A stretch of DNA of 64,000 nucleotides from contig JACQZQ010000053.1 in assembly GCA_016213785.1 (NCBI GenBank), forward strand, positions 124,001 through 188,000, read 5' to 3'. The stretch is from Acidobacteriota bacterium (GTDB lineage: Bacteria; Acidobacteriota; Blastocatellia; Chloracidobacteriales; JADJPF01). The translations under genes and the position numbers were made by a program. The notes below the pieces were generated by a model that saw only the letters and a list, made by a program, of their open reading frames with translations, ran no database searches and had not been told where the DNA came from. How positions within the stretch are numbered: the stretch's first letter is position 1; each line of letters opens with the position of its first letter. This document shows, piece after piece, positions 53,693-62,529 of this stretch.

Positions 53693-54919
53693 TTATAAAG
53701 AGCTTAAAAATGTTAGCACTTGTTGTTTTTGTTTTTTGCTTAAAGCACGATATTTATCAATTACAAACGAAGCTTCGCCAGCATGACGCAAAATAGCTTC
53801 ATTAACGGTTAAAGATAGCCCATCGTGCATAAATCTATTTCTAGTGCGAAGACCCCAAAGTGGAACAGTGCGGATTTTATTTCTAGTTTCTTGTCCTGCA
53901 TTTTGAACAATTCCATCACCTGTCCCTATATCGTGTAGCAGAAAGTCGCTATAAGGATGAATGATTTTATCTCCTATTGCAGGAGGGATAGTAAAAGTCC
54001 CACCATTAATCTTAAATGCTGCTGGTAGGGTCTTAAATGTAGAGACATGGCATATTACACAGCCCATATTATTAAAAAGTCCTTCTCCTGCTTGAGCGCT
54101 ACTAGTACGGGCTAATTGCATATCACGCGAAGGAGCTTTAGTTGCACGCATAAACTCAGTAAATATTTCAATATCATCATTATCGCCTTCATCAGGGTCT
54201 GGTAGCGGATCAAATTTACTAATAGATTTTCCATTAGATGTATTTTCTATAGGAAAAAGTGGTGTAGTAATTCCCATTTCATTAGTGTAAGCATCACCAG
54301 AAAATGAAAGCAGGCTAGCTTGTTGAGATTTCCAACCAAAACGCCCAATACGCATTACACCTGGGGCTTCTTCAACTGGCACCCAAAGAGCTTGACCATT
54401 GATTTTTCCACCAGAAAGATTAGGTTGTTGTTTAGCAATATCAAGTAAAACAGAATCATCAATTGCTTCAATATAACCATCCCCTAAAATACTTAATGAG
54501 AGTCTTAGTGTGCGTACTTCATTGCCATCTAAGACTTTTTCTACAATGGATGGGTCAATTGCACGGCTTTGAATAAGAGAGCCACCAGGATGGTCTATAA
54601 ACTTTTGTCCATCAAAATGGCCTGCACGGAGTTCTGTTATTTGACTACTTCCGCCTATTACAGGATTAGAATGACATTCTCCACAAGAAAAAGAGTTAAA
54701 TACTGGGCCAACACCATCTTTTATGCCTTCAGTTTCGGCAAAAGCATCAAGATTTTCCCTATGGGTAGATGCATCAGTAAAACCATTACTTTGGTCATCA
54801 AAACCTGTTAAAGCTTCTGTAACAGATTGTTGAGCAGTTATTGTTGGCTCATTACTAAAAACAAAAAGAAAAGAGAAAATAATAAAAACAGCAAGAATTA
54901 TTTGTTTTAAACGGTTCAT
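53693..54919 (-). CDS. Di-haem cytochrome (DUF1111-type), exported
   Basis: This is a 408-residue secreted cytochrome. It has a signal peptide (about 1-29, LAVFIIFSFLFVFSNEP) and two haem-c motifs, CGECH (near residue 78) and CVICH (near residue 287). GLRTRNRFMHDGLSL and the ending VNEAILRHAGEA match the DUF1111/di-haem oxidoreductase family, which is related to cytochrome c peroxidases and often occurs in iron-regulated gene clusters. It may reduce iron or act as an electron-transfer hub outside the cytoplasm. It follows the porin gene by 115 bases and precedes the flavoprotein by 8. Confidence 0.85.
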   Translation of the reverse strand: MNRLKQIILAVFIIFSFLFVFSNEPTITAQQSVTEALTGFDDQSNGFTDASTHRENLDAFAETEGIKDGVGPVFNSFSCGECHSNPVIGGSSQITELRAGHFDGQKFIDHPGGSLIQSRAIDPSIVEKVLDGNEVRTLRLSLSILGDGYIEAIDDSVLLDIAKQQPNLSGGKINGQALWVPVEEAPGVMRIGRFGWKSQQASLLSFSGDAYTNEMGITTPLFPIENTSNGKSISKFDPLPDPDEGDNDDIEIFTEFMRATKAPSRDMQLARTSSAQAGEGLFNNMGCVICHVSTFKTLPAAFKINGGTFTIPPAIGDKIIHPYSDFLLHDIGTGDGIVQNAGQETRNKIRTVPLWGLRTRNRFMHDGLSLTVNEAILRHAGEASFVIDKYRALSKKQKQQVLTFLSSL

Positions 54920-55034
54920 TTTAGTGGGTTTCCTCCAGTAGTCTTAAAAAAAGAATAAACTCAGATCCTAAAAAGGATCTGAGCATATCGAGTTAAATTT
55001 CTAAAAAGTCTAAAAAGACTAAAATTTAATATTT

Positions 55035-57044
55035 TTAGAACGCTACAGCCATTCCAAATGTAAAAGTATTTACTCCTTGATTAGTAAAATATGGTGGGAA
55101 TGGTCGTCCATCGGGTAAGCGTAAGAATAAGTCTGGCTTACGGTTAAAACTGTAAGTTGCATTAAAAGTAGTTGCTTCAGTAGGTCTAATTGATATACCT
55201 ACGCTATAACGACGGCGGTTAAGTGGAAAACTAAAATCTTTGTATGAACGGTCAAGATTGATTTGATCAAATCTAAATACAGGAGCAATAGAGCCTTCTT
55301 CGGTTGTGCGATCTGTAAACCATTTTGGACGAAAGCGATAACGTGCTTCAAAATAAAGTCCATCCATCGAACGAGCTGATGTATCAAAAATAGGCTCATT
55401 GATATTTGAATCTAGAAAATCAAAAGTATTTACATAATCACCCTTAGGTAAAGATTGAAGGAAAGCTTTTGCAGCAAGCTCCTCGTCACTCTCAGGTGCT
55501 CTTTCTATAGCAGCACGAGCATATTCGCCAATAATTTGAAAATTACCTTTTGCAAATTTCCAATCATAAGAAAAAATTGAAAGGTCATATAAGCCTTTAT
55601 TATCATGTTTACCGCGATAGCCTGATGTACCTAGTTCTAATCCGATTATAGGGCTAAACATTAAACGGCCTACAATAGACTTTTGAGGATTATTATCAAA
55701 GAAACGATTATTTTCTAAAGTTTCTGCAAGTCCTGCTTCACGAGCAAATTCCCCACCTTCATCGCTACGTATACCATTGACTACATAACCTTCATAAGTT
55801 AACTTAGAGCGTTTACCAATATTAAACTCACCTAAGAAACCTGCTCCAGCATCTTTATAGGTCGATGGAATGATAAAAGTGCTAGCTAAAGGTCTACTTG
55901 CAATATCTTGTAAATTATCGTCATGAAAGAGGTTAAAACGACCTAGAGGAGGAACTACTACACCACCTCTAAACTTAAACTTATCGCTAAATTGATATTC
56001 TAAGTAAGCTTGCTCAATAGAAATTTCTTTACCCGCAAACTCAACTTCATATTCACTATTAAAGACTAGTTTTGGGGCTATATTAGCAGCAATACCTAGC
56101 ACTAAACGAGTGGTAACAAACCCAGAGCGCTTAAAGTTAGTATTATCTGTCATTCCAGCATTTTCTTCATCAACGTTTTCTTCAATTTCTACACCATCAT
56201 CAATTCCACGAGTCTGATAACGAAAACCAAAATAACCACCTATTTTTACGCGATCAGTTTTAATTAAACCTTCAGCCCCAGAGAATTGTCCACCTTCTAG
56301 TTTAGGTTTGACAAGTTTATCTATAGTAGCTTGGTCTGATTGTGCATCTCCTTGATCTTTAGCGCTACGTTTAAGGCTACCAAAGATTCCACCTGTTTTG
56401 CCTGGAGCATTACTAGGAGTTGCACTAGAGTTAGCAACACTATTAGAAACATTAGCAGCATCAGGTCTAGCTTCGGTTTTTAATTTAGCCTCTAGTTCTT
56501 GAACTAGTGCTACTAGTTTTTCTACTTGTTGATTAGTTTGATTAAGTTGCTGGGTGGTTTGTGACAATTGCTGACGCAACTGTTCTACTTCAGCAGCACT
56601 AGCAGCATTTGTATTGTTTGAAGGTAATTTTTTATCAGCTAGTGGTGTTAGAGTTAAAGCAAGCTCTTCATTTAGAGGTAAAGAAATATTTTGAATAACA
56701 GGCATAAAACCTGTTGCTGTAACAATAAGTTTGTAGTTTCCTTCAGGTAAATTCTTAAGTAAAAAACTTCCTTGTTCGTTTGAAACTATATTTTGTTCAT
56801 TATTAAATGTCTGTGATTGTAAGAGGATGTTTGCTCCGCTAATAGGATTACCTATTTGATCAATTGTACGACCAGAGAAGCTAACTAAATTGGCTGCAAG
56901 GCTAACACTTGCTAGTACTAATGCCAATATAAATGAGGCTAAGCTTTTTGTAGGGTGTTTACAAAAAATAAATAGACTAGAAAATTTAAGTAAAAAATTA
57001 CTTATTTTCTTATCTTGCTTGAAGATAGTAACTGTGTTACACAT
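55035..57044 (-). CDS. Outer-membrane porin-like barrel with carboxypeptidase-regulatory-like domain
   Basis: This is a 669-residue protein. A hydrophobic export segment at about 35-50 is followed by a carboxypeptidase-regulatory-like domain (about 51-135: GRTIDQIGNPISGANILL and GNYKLIVTATGF). A coiled coil (about 147-190, Gln-rich heptads) and a barrel of about 430 residues complete it. The barrel has alternating aromatic strands and a terminal Phe (FGMAVAF), as in phosphate-selective-type porins. The coiled coil may anchor it in a trimer or to the wall. A 25-bp Fur-like palindrome lies upstream, so it heads an iron-regulated operon. The transported solute is unknown. Confidence 0.8.
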   Translation of the reverse strand: MCNTVTIFKQDKKISNFLLKFSSLFIFCKHPTKSLASFILALVLASVSLAANLVSFSGRTIDQIGNPISGANILLQSQTFNNEQNIVSNEQGSFLLKNLPEGNYKLIVTATGFMPVIQNISLPLNEELALTLTPLADKKLPSNNTNAASAAEVEQLRQQLSQTTQQLNQTNQQVEKLVALVQELEAKLKTEARPDAANVSNSVANSSATPSNAPGKTGGIFGSLKRSAKDQGDAQSDQATIDKLVKPKLEGGQFSGAEGLIKTDRVKIGGYFGFRYQTRGIDDGVEIEENVDEENAGMTDNTNFKRSGFVTTRLVLGIAANIAPKLVFNSEYEVEFAGKEISIEQAYLEYQFSDKFKFRGGVVVPPLGRFNLFHDDNLQDIASRPLASTFIIPSTYKDAGAGFLGEFNIGKRSKLTYEGYVVNGIRSDEGGEFAREAGLAETLENNRFFDNNPQKSIVGRLMFSPIIGLELGTSGYRGKHDNKGLYDLSIFSYDWKFAKGNFQIIGEYARAAIERAPESDEELAAKAFLQSLPKGDYVNTFDFLDSNINEPIFDTSARSMDGLYFEARYRFRPKWFTDRTTEEGSIAPVFRFDQINLDRSYKDFSFPLNRRRYSVGISIRPTEATTFNATYSFNRKPDLFLRLPDGRPFPPYFTNQGVNTFTFGMAVAF

Positions 57045-57076
57045 TTAGAAAGATCCTTTCTAGTAAAGGGCTAAAT

Positions 57077-57116
57077 TCCTCCAAATCAGGTGTTGGCGCA
57101 CTAGGGATTTGGAGGA
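57077..57116 (-). promoter_or_regulatory. Stable hairpin in the leader of the Fur-box operon
   Basis: TCCTCCAAATC (57077-57087) and GATTTGGAGGA (57106-57116) form a perfect 11-bp stem with an 18-base loop, 32 bases before the start codon. It is not followed by a U run on the minus strand, so it is more likely a leader structure (stability or translational control) than a terminator. Confidence 0.6.
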
Positions 57117-57174
57117 TTATTTTTGCTCAATTTTAAGAGTCTTGATTTATAAAATAATGTTAGTAAATTTTATT

Positions 57175-57199
57175 AAAAATGAAAATGATTTTCATTTTT
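57175..57199. promoter_or_regulatory. Fur-box-like palindrome
   Basis: The 12-base half AAAAATGAAAAT, a central G and the exact reverse complement ATTTTCATTTTT make a perfect 25-bp palindrome centred at 57187. It contains GAAAATGATTTTC, close to the Fur consensus GATAATGATAATC. It lies 131 bases upstream of the porin gene and should repress the operon when iron is plentiful. Confidence 0.85.
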
Positions 57200-57288
57200 G
57201 AACTATGATAATACTAAGCTTAGATATATTTTTTTGTCAAGCTATAGAGGGAGTAAAGTTAGTTAATCCAAAGTTAGAAAACATTTTC

Positions 57289-57425
57289 TTGACAAAAAAA
57301 AGAGAACTAGTTATTTTAGAAAAACAACTTAATTTGTGGCGATTTAAAGCAAATTGCTCCACGTTAAAAACTGCTAAATAGCTGGGAGATTTTTTAAACC
57401 CTGTGCATTTAGCACAGGGTTTTTA
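57289..57425 (+). ncRNA. Candidate small RNA with promoter and terminator
   Basis: TTGACA (57289-57294) and TATTTT (57312-57317), spaced by 17 bases, form a good promoter, predicting a transcript from about 57324. It would end at a strong terminator: AAACCCTGTGC (57396-57406), a 5-base loop, and GCACAGGGTTT (57412-57422), followed by T residues. This gives an RNA of about 100 bases with no reading frame of note. It could also be a terminated leader of the DinB gene 55 bases further on. The gap 57045-57479 is otherwise taken by the Fur-like box and hairpin. Confidence 0.4.
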
Positions 57426-57479
57426 GCTTTTAAAGTCTTTCAGTTGTAAGCTGTTCTTAAAAACAGCAAGGAGGACAAA

Positions 57480-58007
57480 TTGAATAATTCATCATCTATA
57501 GCGCTCTTAGGACAAGAGAATAACGAAACTTCTATATCAGACTGTATAAACAAGCTAAAAGCCTCTCGTAGCCAACTTATTCCCCTTATAGAAAACCTTC
57601 CCTCACAAGCTTTTATTTGGCAACCAATACTTACAACCCAAAGCATAGGTGCTCAACTACTTCATATAGCTTATACAGAAGCTTTTTGGCTTAATGAAGC
57701 CCTACCTCAAGATGCTAAAGACTATCTTTGGGATGATTATAAAATAGAATCTTTTTTATCTGCCCCAAATAAACCACTTAGATGGTACTTAGATTTACTT
57801 GCTTCTACTCGTTATGGTGCAATAGAGAAAGTAAAACGTTTTTCTCAAGATGGCTATATTTCTTTAAGGCTTGATAACAATAGAATAGAAAAACACTCAC
57901 TTAGTTATGTAGTCTGGCGTTTAATTGAGCATGAAGCACATCATAGAGGCCAAATTACTTTACTTAAGAATTGGTATCAAAAAGCTTATACTCCAGTTTA
58001 TGCTTAG
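57480..58007 (+). CDS. DinB-family protein
   Basis: This 175-residue four-helix-bundle protein of the DinB/DUF664 type has the family metal site: LLHIAYTEAFWL in the second helix and IEHEAHHRGQITLLKNW in the third give three His ligands. Members include thiol transferases and proteins of unknown role. The TTG start is supported by AAGGAGG (57468-57474) at a 5-base spacing. It stands alone downstream of a terminator-like hairpin and before a non-coding repeat region. Confidence 0.75.
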   Translation: MNNSSSIALLGQENNETSISDCINKLKASRSQLIPLIENLPSQAFIWQPILTTQSIGAQLLHIAYTEAFWLNEALPQDAKDYLWDDYKIESFLSAPNKPLRWYLDLLASTRYGAIEKVKRFSQDGYISLRLDNNRIEKHSLSYVVWRLIEHEAHHRGQITLLKNWYQKAYTPVYA

Positions 58008-58111
58008 TACATTGTAAACTAAATAAGATTAAATTCTTATTTCCTAAGCCCTAGCGAAATAATTGTAGCCAATGGTGTAAACCCTTGGAATAGAATGAAT
58101 TAACAGAAAAA

Positions 58112-58226
58112 GCCGCAAAGCGGCGAAAGAATGGTTTAATATGTCGCCCTGCTGGGGCTAGAAGAGCTAACTAACTGAAAACCCAGTGCTTATGCACTGG
58201 GCTACAATTATATCGCCCCTCAGGGC
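58112..58226. repeat. Dispersed palindromic (REP-like) element
   Basis: This compound element in the 403-base gap 58008-58410 is much richer in G+C than its surroundings. It holds GCCGC-AAA-GCGGC (58112-58124), GCCC-TGCTG-GGGC (near 58146-58158), CCCAGTGC-TTAT-GCACTGGG (58182-58201) and GCCC-CTCA-GGGC (58215-58226). The AACCCAGTGCTTATGCACTGG core resembles dispersed palindromic repeats I recall from Acidobacteriota, Planctomycetota and cyanobacteria. No coding sequence is present in it. Confidence 0.6.
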
Positions 58227-58410
58227 TTAAGATTCAAACATATAACATTACTTAATTTACAGAGTACTTAGTAGATAAATCTTAAAATATAGTAAGTAAG
58301 ATTTAATAAAGGGCTAAAAGTTTTAAGAGAAATAGACAAAACAAGTTTGCTTGTTCTAAAAAATAAGTCTATCCTCTTAAAACACTATAAAGCTTTTTAG
58401 GGGATTTTCT

Positions 58411-59310
58411 TTGTCTAACGGAGATTTATTTTCAAAACGCAATAAATTTTTTGTTATAACAGGTTTTATTGGGTTTAGTATACTAATTATTTTGCTTGGA
58501 CGTTTTGTATTACGTAGTCAAGCACCTTCGGTCTTAAAAGAAACTAAACCTGAAATTAGTACTTCAAGGCCAAATTTTAAATCTGATCTTAAAATGTTTG
58601 GCGAACTTTACGGAATAGAAAAGGATAAATTACTTTTACCAGAATTTGTTGATTTGCCTCAAGGAAAGTTCTTAATGGGTAGCTCGACTGGCGCAATAAC
58701 CGAACAACCCCAACATGAGGTTATAGTAGATGCTTTTTCAATAACTCGTACTGAAGTTACTAATACACAATATTTAGCTTTTTGTGAGATTACAAAACGT
58801 AATTTGCCACAAGACCCTCGTTGGCAAGGTCTTTATATGCGTGACTATCCTAATCACCCTATAGTAGGCGTGTCTTGGCAAGATGCAATGGACTATGCAG
58901 CATGGTTAGGTACTATTCTTGGTAAAGAAGTCCGTTTACCTACCGAAGCAGAATGGGAATATGCTGCTCAAGGTGCTCAGCCAGGAACTACATTAGAATT
59001 TGCTGCTAGAGAATTATTACCTACTACTAAAGTTGCTAGCTATCCGCCAAATCCATCAGGGTTATTTGATATGTTAGGCAATGTTTGGGAATGGTGTTTA
59101 GACTGGCATACTCCACAATACTATACAGAAAGCCCAAAAGAAAACCCAACAGGCCCAACAGAAGGAGAATTTAAGGTTATTAGAGGTGGTTCTTGGGCAG
59201 AAAGCATTAATGTTAGCCGAATATCTCACCGTAATCGTGCTTTGCCTAAAGGCGGTAGCCCTACGATAGGTTTTCGTGTAGTCATTAGCCAAAAGCCTAT
59301 TAACAAATAG
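58411..59310 (+). CDS. Formylglycine-generating enzyme (SUMF1)-like protein, membrane-anchored
   Basis: This 299-residue protein has an N-terminal membrane anchor (about 13-33, FFVITGFIGFSILIILLG) and an FGE-sulfatase domain from about residue 75 to 295. Motifs are PQGKFLMGSS, PQHEVIVDAFSITRTEVTN, VGVSWQDAMDYAAWLG, RLPTEAEWEYAA, GNVWEWCLDW and RGGSW...IGFRVV. True sulfatase activation requires two Cys in the active site, and only one Cys (WEWCLDW) is obvious near the end, so a binding or non-sulfatase role is more likely. The TTG start follows AGGGGATTTTC. It lies on the outside of the cytoplasmic membrane. Confidence 0.8.
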   Translation: MSNGDLFSKRNKFFVITGFIGFSILIILLGRFVLRSQAPSVLKETKPEISTSRPNFKSDLKMFGELYGIEKDKLLLPEFVDLPQGKFLMGSSTGAITEQPQHEVIVDAFSITRTEVTNTQYLAFCEITKRNLPQDPRWQGLYMRDYPNHPIVGVSWQDAMDYAAWLGTILGKEVRLPTEAEWEYAAQGAQPGTTLEFAARELLPTTKVASYPPNPSGLFDMLGNVWEWCLDWHTPQYYTESPKENPTGPTEGEFKVIRGGSWAESINVSRISHRNRALPKGGSPTIGFRVVISQKPINK

Positions 59311-59322
59311 AAAATAAATAAT

Positions 59323-59571
59323 TTAGAGAGTGCCAACTTCGCCTGTTCCTTGATAGCTCCAATCAATTAGCATACGAATCTGGTTAACTTGATTAGAAAG
59401 ACCAACAAACTTTATTTGGCAATTAGGACAAACACTTTCTTGGCCGCTTTCAGGGACTCTAAATTTAGTAGAAGTAGGGATAAAGTTTTGAGCCTTAAAT
59501 TCTATTTTATCCTCAGGCCCTTTATAGTTATAAACATGTGCATTGCAATAAGTACAAAAAACAGGTTTCAT
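59323..59571 (-). CDS. Small zinc-ribbon protein
   Basis: This 82-residue protein has two Cys pairs, CTYC near the start and CPNC near residue 50, which could form one zinc ribbon. It has no signal or membrane segment. I do not recognise a family. It is the last gene of a minus-strand group: PBP gene, exported protein gene (4-base overlap) and this gene (4-base gap). The three are probably one transcript, so the protein may support envelope biogenesis, but that is only guilt by association. Confidence 0.5.
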   Translation of the reverse strand: MKPVFCTYCNAHVYNYKGPEDKIEFKAQNFIPTSTKFRVPESGQESVCPNCQIKFVGLSNQVNQIRMLIDWSYQGTGEVGTL

Positions 59572-59575
59572 AGTT

Positions 59576-60067
59576 TTATTTACTTTCTACTTGAAGTTTT
59601 TTATCTACACTACTTAGCAAAAAGTCTCTTGGTTCCATATATAGATTTTTTCCTTCTAAGTTCATTGAAACACCACGACCATTTTTAGGGTCAAAGTTTT
59701 TTTCTGGTTTTCTTTGAAAAACAATTGTCCAACCTTCTCCACTACGGCGTTTTCTAATTACTCCATAGGCTTTAGGCTCTAGGCTATTATGTCTTAGTTT
59801 CATTACTGTTTCAGGTGATACTAATTTATCTAGCAGTTCAGGAGTAATTTCTTTTCCTGGAGCTAAGTTTGTATATCCATTTTTTATTATAAACTCTTCA
59901 GCTAAAGAAATAGCCTTTTCTTCTGTAATATTTTCTTGAGCATTATGTAAATTTCTGAATACAAAAGCATTAGCTAAGTTGCCAGAATTTAGAAAAAGGC
60001 CAAATACAAAGAAAATACTTAAGAATATAAAAAAGATGTTATTTATTTTTATCACTGGTTTTATCAC
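59576..60067 (-). CDS. Exported or membrane-anchored protein of unknown function
   Basis: This 163-residue protein has an N-terminal hydrophobic helix (about 9-28, IFFIFLSIFFVFGLFLNSG) and a mature domain of about 125 residues. The pattern EEKAISLAEEFIIKNGYTN and YGVIRKRRSGEGWTIVFQRKP resembles small exported domains of the PepSY/NTF2-like type, but I cannot name a family. The start overlaps the PBP gene stop by 4 bases, a typical coupled operon junction, so it may function with the peptidoglycan synthase in the periplasm. Confidence 0.55.
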   Translation of the reverse strand: MIKPVIKINNIFFIFLSIFFVFGLFLNSGNLANAFVFRNLHNAQENITEEKAISLAEEFIIKNGYTNLAPGKEITPELLDKLVSPETVMKLRHNSLEPKAYGVIRKRRSGEGWTIVFQRKPEKNFDPKNGRGVSMNLEGKNLYMEPRDFLLSSVDKKLQVESK

Positions 60068-62529
60068 TGGTTTTTAAAGATTTTGCTAAATATTTTCATA
60101 GCCCTTGCTCGACGAGCACGAGTGTCATCATTTGGTTGCTCATCACTTTCTTGATTAGGTGCAAAACCTTCTTCTCCATCATTAGGAGGTGAAAAAGAGT
60201 CTGAAGAACAATTTTCTGTAGGTTCGGTTCCTGTTATAAAGTATTCTTCGTAAGATTCTCCTGAACATTCTGGGCTAAAAAGTAGACCTGATCTAGAATC
60301 AATAGCCACTTTAGTTAAGCCTGTTTTAGGTGAAGGAAAACCATCTCCGCCAAGGTCTGGCCGTTTTGCTAAAGCTTTTTTCATAAATTCAGTCCAAATA
60401 GGCAAAGCCGATTTTGAGCCTTCTAAACCTAGCTGAGAATTATCATCAAAACCAACATAAACTACACAAACTAAATTAGGTGTAAAACCTGCAAACCAAC
60501 CATCTCGACTTGTACCGGTTTTTCCAGCAGCTAAAGCATTAAAACCCATTGAGCGAGATTTAGCCGCAGTCCCTTTATTCATAACATCTTGCATAATAGA
60601 TGTAATAATAAAAGCTACTTGAGGTGATATGCTTTGTTGGGTTTTAACAGTTCCTTGATAAATAGTTTTACTCTCAGAGTTGACTACACGGTTAATAGCA
60701 TAGGGTTCAACTCTTGATCCTAAATTAGGGTAAGTTGTATAGGCTCGTGCTATTTCAAATGGTGTTGCTTCAGCAGTTCCTAATGCCAATGATGGAAAAG
60801 GCTGAGGTTTAGGTAAACCAAGCCTTTCAGCCATTTTTGCAACTTTTGTATATCCTGTTTTTTCAGCTATACGTACTGTTACTACATTAAGGGATTTGGT
60901 AAGAGCATAGCGTAGGGTAACATTCTGATCTGTATAATTTTCTCCATAATTATCAGGTTCATAAGTTTTGCCATCACTAAAATTAAAAGTAGTTTTTTGA
61001 TCTAAAAACTGTGATGCTGCTGTAATTATTTTGTCATCTTTTTCTTCATAAGCGCTATTAAGTGCAGCGGTATAAACAATTGGCTTAAAAACTGAACCAG
61101 GTTGGCGATGAGCATCAATAGCACGATTAAGTTGACTTGTACTATAGTCACGACCTCCAACCATAGCTAAAATTTCTCCTGTTTTAGCATTTAGAGCAAT
61201 TAAAGCTGCTTGCAGTGAGCCAGGCTTAAGACGTTTACTATAGTCTTTTTCTAGCTGTGTTAAACCATTACGCAAGGCTTGATCCGCCGCTCGTTGTAAG
61301 TCCATATCTATAGTAGAATAAATACGGTAAGATTGTTCTGCAAAAATCTGGTCTCCTAATTCTTCATTTACTTTGGTTTGTAGGAAATCAAGAAAATAAG
61401 GTGCTTCAGCATTACTACTGGATGATTTAGGACGAACTTGCAAATTAGCTTTTTTAATTTCTTCTGCTTTATTTGGGTCTATAAAGGTAGCAACTGTCAT
61501 TGAATCAAGCACTTGGTTACGACGCTGAATTGCTCTTTCAGGATGTTGGAAAGGTGAATAATAACCAGGCCCTCGGATTATGCCAGCTAAAAATGCTGAC
61601 TCAGATAAATCTAAGCGGTTTACATCTTTATTAAAGTAAAATTTTGCTGCTTCTCCAAAACCATTAATTGAGTAGCTTCCATCTTGACCTAAGTAAATTT
61701 CATTGCAATACATCTGAAAAATCTGTTCTTTAGTAAGTCTAGTTTCTAGGAGTACAGAAATAAAAGCTTCAGAAAATTTACGCTTAAAAGTTCTTTCAGA
61801 AGTAAGAAAGAAATTTTTTACCAGTTGTTGAGTAACTGTTGAGCCGCCTTGTTGAAGTTCTCCTTCAGAAAAATTACGCCAAATTGCACGAGCAAGACCA
61901 CGAAAATCAATTCCTGGATGATCAAAAAAACGTCTATCTTCAATGGCTACAATCGCATTGACTAGATCTTTAGGTAAATCTTTATATTCAACATTTTTAC
62001 GTTTTTCTTTATCGCTATTTATTGATGTAAGTAGTTCAGGCTCAATTACAGATTCGTTTAGGTCTTTTTTTTGCTCTAGGTCATAAATTGAAGCTATGTT
62101 TTTACCATCATTAGAATACTTAATTTGTAGATGAGGAAAAAAGACTTGATTATCTACATTAGTATTATCACTAGGCTCAATTTCTACTATATTACCCTTA
62201 ACTGTGTAAAAACCTCTTGCAGGATCTCGTTGTTTTTCGTCATTTATATAGCCAATATGGTCTAAATAGCTGGTTAGCTCACCTTTTTTCGTATAAGCAC
62301 CTAATCTAATTTTTACAGGTGAAGTATAAATTCCAGTAGCACGAACAAAGATTGCTCCTTGGAGTTTAGCATCAATCATTTCAGAATAAATAACGTAGAA
62401 GTAAGCAAACACTCCTGTTAGAGCAAGTACTAAAATACCTAACAAAAAGACTAAACGAGGGGTAAAAATCCTTCTCCATAAACTCTTTCTTCTAGGGGTG
62501 ACTCTCTGATTTGAAGGTCTTTCTGCCAT
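60064..62529 (-). CDS. mrcB: Class A penicillin-binding protein (PBP1-type)
   Basis: This 821-residue bifunctional peptidoglycan synthase has a basic cytoplasmic tail and a membrane helix (about 28-50). A PBP1B-like UB2H-type domain (about 60-115) is followed by a GT51 glycosyltransferase (about 185-350; EDRRFFDHPGID, QGGSTVTQQLVKN). A transpeptidase with SVFK as SxxK (RQPGSVFKP), SLN and KTGTSRDGWFAG, and an acidic C-terminal tail, complete it. It polymerises and cross-links glycan strands in the periplasm. The UB2H-type domain favours PBP1B over PBP1A, with moderate certainty. It heads a three-gene unit with two small genes. Confidence 0.92.
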   Translation of the reverse strand: MAERPSNQRVTPRRKSLWRRIFTPRLVFLLGILVLALTGVFAYFYVIYSEMIDAKLQGAIFVRATGIYTSPVKIRLGAYTKKGELTSYLDHIGYINDEKQRDPARGFYTVKGNIVEIEPSDNTNVDNQVFFPHLQIKYSNDGKNIASIYDLEQKKDLNESVIEPELLTSINSDKEKRKNVEYKDLPKDLVNAIVAIEDRRFFDHPGIDFRGLARAIWRNFSEGELQQGGSTVTQQLVKNFFLTSERTFKRKFSEAFISVLLETRLTKEQIFQMYCNEIYLGQDGSYSINGFGEAAKFYFNKDVNRLDLSESAFLAGIIRGPGYYSPFQHPERAIQRRNQVLDSMTVATFIDPNKAEEIKKANLQVRPKSSSSNAEAPYFLDFLQTKVNEELGDQIFAEQSYRIYSTIDMDLQRAADQALRNGLTQLEKDYSKRLKPGSLQAALIALNAKTGEILAMVGGRDYSTSQLNRAIDAHRQPGSVFKPIVYTAALNSAYEEKDDKIITAASQFLDQKTTFNFSDGKTYEPDNYGENYTDQNVTLRYALTKSLNVVTVRIAEKTGYTKVAKMAERLGLPKPQPFPSLALGTAEATPFEIARAYTTYPNLGSRVEPYAINRVVNSESKTIYQGTVKTQQSISPQVAFIITSIMQDVMNKGTAAKSRSMGFNALAAGKTGTSRDGWFAGFTPNLVCVVYVGFDDNSQLGLEGSKSALPIWTEFMKKALAKRPDLGGDGFPSPKTGLTKVAIDSRSGLLFSPECSGESYEEYFITGTEPTENCSSDSFSPPNDGEEGFAPNQESDEQPNDDTRARRARAMKIFSKIFKNQ

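Noticed and set aside
58008-58410. tRNA gene in the GC-rich hairpin region
   Set aside because: No cloverleaf with a TTCGA-type T-loop can be formed; the stems are independent short palindromes.
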